Positions 1 to 9,200 of a DNA stretch of 64,000 nucleotides are shown here, one piece after another. The DNA comes from Nectonema munidae (lineage: Eukaryota; Nematomorpha; Nectonematoida; Nectonematidae): the NCBI GenBank assembly GCA_030549495.1, contig JAUIRK010001036.1, forward strand, positions 778,001 to 842,000. The letters are read 5' to 3'. The translations under genes were made by a program, and so were the position numbers. Position 1 is the stretch's first letter. The number at the start of each line of letters is the position of its first letter. Under the pieces are notes generated by a model. It worked only from the letters and a program-made list of their open reading frames with translations. It ran no database searches and was not told where the DNA came from.

Positions 1-195
1 CGTCTAATCGGTAACTATTGTTGTTTATACCTGGCCTCATGTTCCTAAAACGGAGGGCGTTGTTAAAACTTTAGGTTCATTTAGGAGGAATTTTTGAACC
101 AAAAACAATATAGTAAATGTGTGAACCTCCAAAAATTTGAACCATAATTTTAATTATCCACCCCCCATAGAAATTTTCTGGATTCGCCACTGGGG
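1..195 (-). repeat. Possible end of a dispersed repeat, cut by the window edge
   Basis: Read on the - strand, the sequence from about 194 downward begins CAGTGGCGAATCCAG and runs into a G-rich stretch. This resembles the terminal sequence of abundant interspersed repeats in many arthropod genomes. A weaker similar start (AAGGGCGGATCTAG) lies near 29852 in GPI intron 9. No coding potential or second end is visible, and the family is not identified. Confidence 0.3.
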
Positions 196-236
196 TGCTA
201 TATATTGAATCACAATTTTTGTGAATTTGTTTTTAG

Positions 237-301
237 GGTTGGGAGCTTTGGGGATCGAACCCCTGACCTTCAACTGTTAAGCTGAGAGGTACACCCTAAC
301 A
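237..301 (-). repeat. tRNA-like fragment (SINE head or tRNA relic)
   Basis: On the - strand there is a perfect RNA polymerase III B box (GGGGTTCGATCCCC). A D-arm-like stretch lies upstream. Only about 10 nt separate the two, so there is no room for an anticodon arm and this cannot be a working tRNA gene. A deleted tRNA copy or SINE head is the best reading. Confidence 0.35.
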
Positions 302-526
302 ACCATTGAGGCTGGATGCTAATATATACAAAAACTATAGATTTGAATAAAAAAAATTTTACTTAGTTAATATAGCCACTTTTTCAAAAAGTCCCAAATA
401 GGGATCATGATAGAAAAAGAATACAAATAAATAACTTTGAAGATAAAGAAATAAACATATAAACTTTATTTTAATTAATTAAAAAATCAAAAATAAATAT
501 TTAAAGAAAAAAATTTAAATCTTTCA

Positions 527-1022
527 TTGATGCCGTTGAGAAAAACAATCTACATGGATTCCAACGTTACATCTTTGACACTGTTTTCTTACGTTAACTT
601 TACACACAGCACAATTTCTTTGTTTTCCCAACTCAGTTGTTCTAAAAGATGCATATCATTGCTTTTTCTGATTTCTTCAGGAACGCGTTTTTTTGCTTCT
701 TTGCTAAGTGATGGTTGACCAGACTTTTTGGGATTTGACAAGGATGAAGTGGTCATATGGCATTTTACTATTCTTCTTCGAAACTCTAATAAAGGTATTT
801 TTCATTTGCCATGCAATATAAGAGGTGTGCATTTACAACTTCCATGTCAATAAGATAGGAAAAACTAGGAAAGTACAATTTTTTACCTCTTATTTTTATT
901 CTATATTTATTTATCATCGAGTCCATCTTGTCCACTCCTCCCATATAAGTATGCACCTCGGCTGACCTAAAGTGACTTGCAATTATTTTGTTTGCTCCAC
1001 CTTTTAACTTTTTGAAAAACAT
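527..1022 (-). pseudogene. piggyBac transposase, C-terminal part
   Basis: The - strand codes a block with MGGVDKMDSM followed by YRIKIRGKK, the conserved region carrying the third catalytic Asp of piggyBac transposases (compare PGBD proteins). After a frame change it continues into a cysteine-rich tail at about 690-530 (CAVCKVNVRKQC, CNVGIHVDCF). This is the C-terminal zinc-binding finger typical of PGBD-like transposases. A stop codon lies directly before the open block, so it is not expressed as one protein. The piece continues the fragment at 3323-3860; a LINE separates them. Confidence 0.75.
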
Positions 1023-1023
1023 T

Positions 1024-3322
1024 CAGGCGTTGCTTTTTTAATACATAACACTTTAAATTTTAACGTTATTGATAATTATTATGAAACAAATTTTTTTGAA
1101 TCCTTTTCAATAGAAATATTACTATCCTGTAACAACAGTATAATAATACATAATATATATCGTCCACCATCTCTAAGTCCAAACTTATCCTTCTTTATTG
1201 ACGAGTTCTCTAACTTTTTAATCACTAAGGTATCTTCTACATATAATAACATTTTAATAGGAGATTTCAATATTGATCTCCTAAAAGTTGATGTTTCTGA
1301 GAATGTTTCTGATTTCTTAAATGTTTTGCAAACTAATTTCTTAAAACCTGCCATAACAGGAATAACACGAGATATATCAGGAACTTTAATAGACAATATT
1401 TTTATACCAATAAACGTATCTATTTATAAATCTTTTATCTTCCCTACATCATTATCGGATCATAATATTATTTTATTTTCTTTGAACATAAAGGAATCAT
1501 GCTCATCTTTTCGTTTTTCGAAATCATTTAATGAAAATAAATTCGTTGAAAAAATAGCTAGATTTGATTGGTTTAACTTTACTAAACCTAATCTTGATCT
1601 GCCTGAAGAATTGGCTAATTCGATTAATTTTAAAATTGCAAAAATAGTAAATGAGTGCACTAAAATAAAGATATTAAATAAAAATTCAAAATATAATCAT
1701 AAACAAAATTATTGGATAACATTTGATTTACTCAATCTGATTAAAATAAGAGATCAAAACTTTTAATAAAATTGGATCATTTTGGCTTTTCTCAGTCTAC
1801 TATATCTTTTTTTGAATCATATCTTTCATATAGACAACAACTTGTTACTATAGACAATATAAATTCCTCGATAAAACATACTTCTTCTGGAGTTCCTCAG
1901 GGTTCCATTTTGGGGCCAATACTGTTTTGCTTATATATAAATGATATTTAGACTTCAAATACGATATTTGATTATTACTTGTTTGCTGATGACATAACAC
2001 TATTATTACCACTTTCTAGTTTTAGTACCCTTTCTAATATTTCTGAGGGTATTTCTTCAAACTTAAATTCAATAGACAAATGGTGCACTGCAAATTCTCT
2101 GAAGATAAATCATGATAAATCAAAAGCAATGGTATTTTCTAACAACAATATTAGTTGTCGCAAATTATATGCCAGTAGGTTTGGTCTTGAGATAGTTGAT
2201 AAGTTTAATCTTTTAGGTTTAATGGTGAACAATAAGTCTTCATAGTCAGATCATGTAAATTACTTGTCTTCTAAAGTAAGTAGTGTACTTGGTTTGTTTA
2301 AAAGATTTAAAAATGATTTCAATATAAACATTAAATTAAATTTATATAATTCTTTGGTGTTACCTCATTTTTACTATAGCGTAGTAAATTGGGGTCATGC
2401 TAATATTTCTAAGCTTGAAATTTTACAAAAGAAAGTTTTAAGAACAGTATTTAATTTAAAGTACAGAGAGCACAACAAACCATCGTTTGTTAATAATAAT
2501 TTATTGAAATTAAAGGATATATATCACGTTCAGATATCAAAATTTATATACAAATACAATCATAATATGCTTCCTATAATTTTCAATGATTGGATTCCCT
2601 CAATATATCAAAATCCCCATCACTCGCTGCGGTTTCCAACTAAATTTGTAATCCCATATTTTAGGCTTCCAACTTCTAAAAGGTATTTAAAATATGGAGT
2701 AATATGCTTTTGGAATGAATTTTTATATAACTCGGAACTCATTTGTACTTCATCTTATAATTTTAAATATAAAATAAAAGAATACTTTATAAGTAAATAT
2801 GAAATGAATTGTATAATTAAGGATTGTTTCTTATGTTCAACCTAGTAACACTAACTCCTATTTATAGTATATATATACCCTCATCTTGAGTATTCTGACT
2901 AATTTTCTCCATAATTATACATAAATATTTATCAAACCCTGTCTTCATATATGATTCGTAGCATTTGTATAATCTTTGTTTCTTTGTGATGTTTTTTTTC
3001 TTCCTTTTTTTACTATTTAGTTATTTATTCGCCATTCTTTTCTATGATGTAATTATTTATTTTATGATTATTATATAAACTATTTTCAAATACATTTTTT
3101 ACATATATTGTTAACTTTTCTATATTTGTTCTGGATAAAATGAATTCTATTAGGATACTCATAACAGCGGCTTGAAATGGCCTTTTGAGTTTCCTCGCAT
3201 TTTAACGTGAAATTTGTAATACATCTTTTCTTCATAAATATTTTATAATGATTAAATTACATCAATATTATTATTGTTTTCTTTGTTATGCGAAATAAAT
3301 TCTTCTTCTTCTTCTTCTTCTT
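1024..3322 (+). mobile_element. Non-LTR retrotransposon (LINE), internally deleted
   Basis: The + strand codes apurinic endonuclease motifs (NIYRPPS about 1160, GDFNIDLL about 1260, LSDHN about 1455). Reverse-transcriptase motifs follow: FFESYL about 1810, SGVPQGSILGP about 1886 and LFADDITLL at 1979. A thumb/C-terminal region extends to a stop at 2845. The first RT blocks, including the AFD motif, are missing between about 1766 and 1780, so the copy carries an internal deletion, and several stops break the frame. The 3' end is a short A-rich stretch running into (TTC)n at 3299-3322. It looks like a CR1/Jockey-type element. It sits inside the piggyBac transposase, so it inserted later. Confidence 0.75.
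3299..3322 (+). repeat. (TTC)n microsatellite at LINE 3' end
   Basis: About eight TTC units follow GAAATAAA. Simple-repeat tails of this kind mark the 3' end of several LINE clades, and the piggyBac sequence resumes immediately after. Confidence 0.7.
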
Positions 3323-3860
3323 TGAGTTGGTTGCGATCCTTGGCAGTTGGATAGTAGTCTAACATTATTATTGTCTTTCCACACAGTTGCAATTTCATTT
3401 TTTTTATCAAACAAAATCATAAAATCCTCTTTCTTGTTTCTTTAGCAAATCAACAATTTGTAGAGAGCATTTATTAGTTCGATTGATTCGAACATTTTCT
3501 GAAGCAGAAATATTATTTTCTGTCAATTTCTTTAAAAGTTCAAAGCTTGGGAAATAGTTATCAAAGTAAAAAATGTGATCACTTGGTGAAGCAATCTTTG
3601 AGATACTATTTAAAACGACTGAAGTTCTTATTCCATTTGCTTCTAAATTTGTCTCTTGTTTGCCTTCATAAAGATAAAAATTAAAACAGCAGCCCGTTGA
3701 AGAACAGCACATTGCCCAATTTTTGTACCCTAACGGATGTGCTTTCTCTTATAAATTCTTTCATAAAGTGGCGACCATAATATTGTATCATTTGTTCATC
3801 TATACTAAGTCTTTTGGAAAATATTCCAAATTGAAGAAACTTTTCATTTAATAATTTTAT
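3323..3860 (-). pseudogene. piggyBac transposase, central part
   Basis: The - strand translation shows RLSIDEQMIQYYGRHF near 3815-3770, the first catalytic Asp region. It is followed by GYKNWAMCCSSTGC, then YFDNYFPSFELL near 3590 (second Asp) and FYDFV at 3407. A frame change separates the first block from the second. Together with the 527-1022 piece, all three catalytic aspartates of the family are visible, but the N-terminal region is absent. The closest family is PGBD3/PGBD4-like. Confidence 0.75.
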
Positions 3861-4439
3861 AATAGGAGGAATAATTAGTTATTTTGAAAAAAAATTGATT
3901 ATATTCATTTATATATATATAACAATATATCTTAAACATTTCAATTATAATAAATTTCTCTTTCAATAGTATATCATACTATGATCCCCAATTGAGTATC
4001 ATACTAAAACATCAATAAAGACAAAATTATAAATGTTTTAACAATATTTTCTATTAATTATACAAGAAAATATACTATTGTATAAAGTTTTTAGTGAAAA
4101 AAATAAGATTTTGTATTTTAAACAAAGCTTGAAACTTGGTTATGAAATTTTCGCTTCAAAATTTAGAGTAAAGTAGAAATACATCTCATTTTTAAAAAGT
4201 TCAAATAGATTATTTATAAGTATTAGTGAAAAATATATTGTTTACTCGATATATACAACAAATAATTATAATATTTTTTCAAGTATAATTTTAATTATTT
4301 GAGAATATCTTTGCGATCCTCATTTGGGGATCATGGTCTATAATGGGTTAAGTGTAGATTTTAAGGCAAGTTTATTCTTTTCAATAAATTTTATTCTCAA
4401 AGTGTTATTATTCAAAAAATATTTGTAGATAGCAGGCAG

Positions 4440-4582
4440 GGTAGAAGTGGTATAAAATTATTATATTGTAAATAATTGAGTATATGGCCTAGTGGTAGAA
4501 GCTTAGTGTCTTGATCCAGATTTTTTGAGTCAAGCTATCGAATCTTCCCTATGGATGCGATACCACCAACTAAAATTTTTTT
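4440..4582 (+). repeat. tRNA-derived SINE
   Basis: A consensus polymerase III A box (TGGCCTAGTGG, 4485-4495) is followed 39 nt later by a B-box-like GCTATCGAATC (4534-4544). The copy ends in a T-run at about 4569-4582. The spacing fits a tRNA head with a short tail. No target duplication could be assigned. Confidence 0.5.
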
Positions 4583-6202
4583 TTTTTATAAAACTTATAG
4601 ATAGATAGACGATTTAAATATTTATTTCTAAAAGTTATCAGACTTTTGTAATATTGAGGATAATAAAAAATACTCGACTTGAAAGATTGGCTGCTTTGTG
4701 GAAAAATTGGACTTCCTCATTAATAGAATATCCTAATAATTTGTTTATTTTTTCTTTATTCTTTTTTATTGACTAGGTTATTTTATTCTCTTTATTCCTA
4801 TATTATCTTCAATAAATTCTTTAAAAATATTAATTTCTATATTTTTATTTTTTTCGTCAGCTAAATCATCCTATTATTCCTCGTTAAAGGTAAAGTAAAA
4901 GTATGGAGTTTATCTAAATTAAATTTTAAAAATCCTGTTTTTGGCATATTTATTTCCTTTTTTTGGGAATTAAACAGAATCTTTTTGCATGATAATAATT
5001 TTTTATGGACAAACTTTCAAGATATTTTTACATATTCAATTCTAATTTCCTAAAATAGTTTATAAATGCTATATAAACAAATGTATGCCTTTAGGTATTT
5101 TGTATATATTTCTATATTTGTACATGTTTGTTATTTGTCAACACTAATTTTTTTTAGAAAACCACACAATTTTTTAAATTTTAATTTGAAACTATAGAGC
5201 TTTATGATTATATGCGCTTCATCATTTTAAATAATAAATTTCAATTTTATAACACTTATTCATTACAGAACTATTTATATAATTCACTTAATTTTTCCAT
5301 TTTTTAGAAAATTTATTACATGTATAAGTTTTATTCAGCGTATATCAAAAATATTTAATAAAAATATAGTTATGTGCTATCATTAAGGCTGCCAGATTTT
5401 TAAATAATCAAACCATGACAAAAATGATCTTAAAAAAGTCTAAGAATATATATTTTTATTCCTTACAAAAAGTAAGTTTTATAATAAAAAAAGTTAATCT
5501 GTCATATTTGAAGTTAAATTTGCATAAACTTCTTTTTTGGATCTATGAGATTTATGAATGAAAAACAAATTTTATTTCAAAAATTCATCAAAACTAATAT
5601 GTGTAGCGACCCTAATCATCATAATTTTATAAGAGCTTTTGTATATTTGTAATTCCAGCTGAAAAAATGTACTTTAAAAGAAAATAATGAGAACTCTTGA
5701 TGGGACGATACGACAAATTTTGATTTTTTTTTCAAAAAAGGTCGTCTCCAATTAAAAAAAAATTATTTAATTTTCATGAAAAATTGAAAAAAAATTTAAT
5801 CACCTAAAAAATTTCTAATGATATCTAATAGTTCCTTGAAACGGTTCCCATCACCATTTTAATCGAATTTTTAAGAAAATCTTTAGTTTCAAGCGGCTAT
5901 TGAGTTTATATTCGTAACAGTTTCGTTATTAAAAAATTATGCTTAGTTTTCAGGCTACAACTTTAAACAAGTTTTAAAATTATAAATGTTATTTAAATTC
6001 TAATCAGCATTATATAGAAATTTTCAATAATTCTAAAATTTCATTCAAGTCTTAAAATTTAGACTTTTTTAAGTTATTAGTTGCTAAACTTATACTTATG
6101 TGGAATTTACCTATTTTTAATTTGAATACAAATTGTTTTTCATGATTTTAGCCGTTTTTGAATTTAATTAGTATTTAGTAGATATTCTTGTTTATTTTTA
6201 AG
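4583..6202. other. AT-rich region upstream of RPL21
   Basis: No coding region or recognisable repeat is visible. The 5' untranslated first exon and promoter of RPL21 should lie here, because a 3' splice site (a pyrimidine-rich run ending AG at 6201-6202) sits 9 nt before the start codon. I could not choose a specific exon or transcription start. Confidence 0.4.
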
Positions 6203-6211
6203 GAAATAATA

Positions 6212-9200
6212 ATGACTAATCCAAAAGGATATAGACGTGGAACTCGTTATTTGTTTGCAAAAAAGTTTCGAAAGCATGGAGTTGAGCCTCTCTCCACCTT
6301 TTTACATGTTTACAAAAAAGGTGATTTGGTAGATATAAAAGTATTCGACTAAACTTTTCAATCTACACTCATCATCCACTTCATTTTTGTTTAGGCTAAT
6401 TCAACATTTCACAAAGGTATGCCACATAAAGTTTATCATGGAAAGACAGGAACTGTGTTCAATGTTACTCCACATGCTCTTGGTCTAATTGTTAATAAGA
6501 GAGTTAGGTATGAAAATTTTTATTATACTACTTGGAATGATATCTCCAGTAATTCATGAATGCCAAAAAGTTATTTCATAATGCTCCTGTTTTGTGTTTT
6601 TATATTCTACTCTCTCTCTCTCTCCCTTCTAATAACCTTTTCAACGTGTTGTAGATCTAATTCGGCTAGTGTGCTGAAATAGGATAAAAAAATTAAAATA
6701 AATTTAAACAGTGGAATTCAGGGTCACTAACAACTCGATTTACAAATTTTTCACTCACCCCACTAACTATTCCTGGAACCACATACTTCAAAATTAGGAC
6801 GTGCATTATAATTCTTTTTGGTTTTGCTTCTTTCTGAATTTTCTATCTCGATAATACGTATGTTAATATATTTTACGTTTAGTATCAATCAGCCCCCCCC
6901 CCCTGTGATTTATTCTCCTTTGAAATATATAAATATTAAAATAAGTTCTTTTTTATTTTCTGGGAATTTATGGGAAAGAATTATTAGTTCTCGGTTTACC
7001 AGGAATCAATTTTTTTAATATTGCTTCAAAAATTTGAACAAGAAAAGTATCTGAGATTAAGAAATAACAAAGTAAATTTCCAACAAAAAATTTATTGCGA
7101 TACAAACGAAGTATCTAAATAAATTAACATCAATATGAAAAATCTTAAAACTGCTCTATTCTTTATAAGAGTAAAAGTTAACGTAGAAGTTATTAAAAAA
7201 ATTGGGAAAATAGGCATTTTTCATTGTGGCAAAAATTTATTTTTTAGAAATTTATATTTCTCTAAGGAATATTAATTAGGATTATGAAAGTTTCTCTAAC
7301 CCTGGAAGTCCCAACACTTTCAATTATATTCAGTTAAACCTGAGAAATATCAATATATTTCTCTGGTTGTTACTTTTCCAGTTATTTTCCAGAAATTTTT
7401 ATTTTGTCCACGCATATACTTACTAGAAAAAAATTGTATTTTAGTGATTAAACCTTGTTGCTCATATAGGAAAATCAGTTGACTTACTATTTGATCATCC
7501 TATTTTAAACTTAAAGATTTTTAAATTTGTCAACTTTTACATGCTCAAAAATTTTAAAAACCAATATCAATATATTATACTAGGATAAGCCTGTTTGTCT
7601 CTCGCTTCGCTCGAGACGTAGGATTCTAGATCCCAAATATCTAGGTCCAGTTAAAGATCATTGGTACTGTGATTCTAGGTCCTGTTAAAGATCATTGGTA
7701 CCCCCGTGATTCTAGGTCATGCGAAAGATCATTGGTACCCCCGTGATTCTAGGTCCTGCGAAAGATCCTTGCTACCCCTGTGATTCTAGATCCTGTTAAA
7801 GATCATTGGTACTGTGATTATAGGTAATGTGAATGATCATTGGTACTGTGATTTTAGGTTCTGTGAATGATCATTGGTACCCCCGTGATTCTAGATCTTG
7901 TTAAAGATAATTGGTACCCCTGTGATTCTAGGTCTTCTCAAAGATCATTGTTACTGGGATTATAGATCACCCGTAAAGATCATGTGTACCCCTGTAAACA
8001 TCATTGGTACCTAATAATCGTGATTATTAGCAAATTAGAATATCATTAAAAATAAATTAAAGGAAATAATATAAAAAAGGTGATTATAATAATTTACTAT
8101 AGAAAATCTAGAATAACGAATTAGGAAATTAGATTATTATTAACAATAAATTAAAGCAGAGAATATAAACAAAGTATATGATAATAATTTATTTTTTACA
8201 AAAGTAGAAAGATCTATTTATTTAAATTAAAAATTGATTCGTATACTAAATCTATAGAATTAGCAAATTAGATTATCATTTAAAACAGGTCTCAAAGTCC
8301 CGGTCCGCGAGCCAACTGCGGTCCTTGGAATAATATTTTGTGGCCCTCAACTTGATTTCAAAGTTGTCAGTGCGGCCCGCGACATCTGAAGATGCAGAGT
8401 GAGATGATTGCAAAGTCGGGAAAGCCATTTACAGATAGTGAATTTATCAAAAAGTGCATGTTACAAGCTGCAAGTATAATCTCCAGAAAAAAAGAGTCAG
8501 TTTAGCAATATCAGTCTTTCAACCAACACAATGGCAGATCGAATTTGTGGCATGTCATGTGACATACAGCCAGCTGCGTGAGAAGGCCAAACTTTTCAGT
8601 GCATACTCAGTTGCTCTTGATGAAAGCACAGATATCACTGACACCGCACAGCTTGCAATGTGGATCCCTGTTGTTGATGACAGTTTTGAAGTTACTCAGG
8701 AGTTGCTTACAGTTATACCAATGCACGGGTAGACTACTGCTCAGGAGATATTCAGCCAGCTGTTCAATGCTATTGTGGACTCCGAATTATCATGGAAGAG
8801 GTTTGCTGAAATAACAACCGACGGAGCACCATCAATGACGGAAGAAAAATGGACTCGTGGCACTTGTTCAAAGAAAATTAGAAGAGGGTGTAGAGAAAGC
8901 CATTGCTCTGCATTCCATTATTCATCAGCAGGCCTTATGCAGTAAGTGTTTGAAGTTTGACAATGTAATGTCTATTGTGAAATGTATCAACCATATCAGA
9001 TCTAGAGGTTTAAAGAACCGGCAGTTTTGCACTTATTTGGAAGAAATAGGATCAGAATATAAGGATGTACTCTACTTTACTGAGGTACGTTGGCTTAGTC
9101 AAGGAACGACTCTAAAGCGATTTTTGAGTTGAGAGCCGAAGTGAAAGCCTTCATAGAGAATGATGGCAAAGCTATTTCTGTGCTAAATGATCCAAAATAG

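Larger units (their letters stand above)
367..4351 (-). mobile_element. piggyBac DNA transposon remnant, split by a LINE
   Basis: The element is defined by - strand transposase pieces on both sides of a LINE insertion. A plausible right end at 4320-4351 runs GGGGATCATGG...AATGGG followed by TTAA, the target motif of the superfamily. A TTAA at 367-370 is the best left end, but CCC does not follow it, so that border is weak. The motif GGGATCATG occurs near both ends, and an inverted copy sits at about 3970-3990. The transposase N-terminal third is missing between about 3860 and 4320. The element is dead, and is older than the LINE inside it. Confidence 0.65.

Noticed and set aside
237-301. A tRNA gene on the - strand
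   Set aside because: There is a perfect B box but no space for an anticodon arm and no acceptor-stem pairing.
527-718. Plus-strand open frame 527-718
   Set aside because: It is the shadow of the - strand piggyBac cysteine-rich tail.
7620-8010. CRISPR-like regular repeats
   Set aside because: Units are contiguous with no unique spacers, they vary in sequence, and the window is clearly eukaryotic (spliced RPL21 and GPI). It is a minisatellite inside a mobile element.
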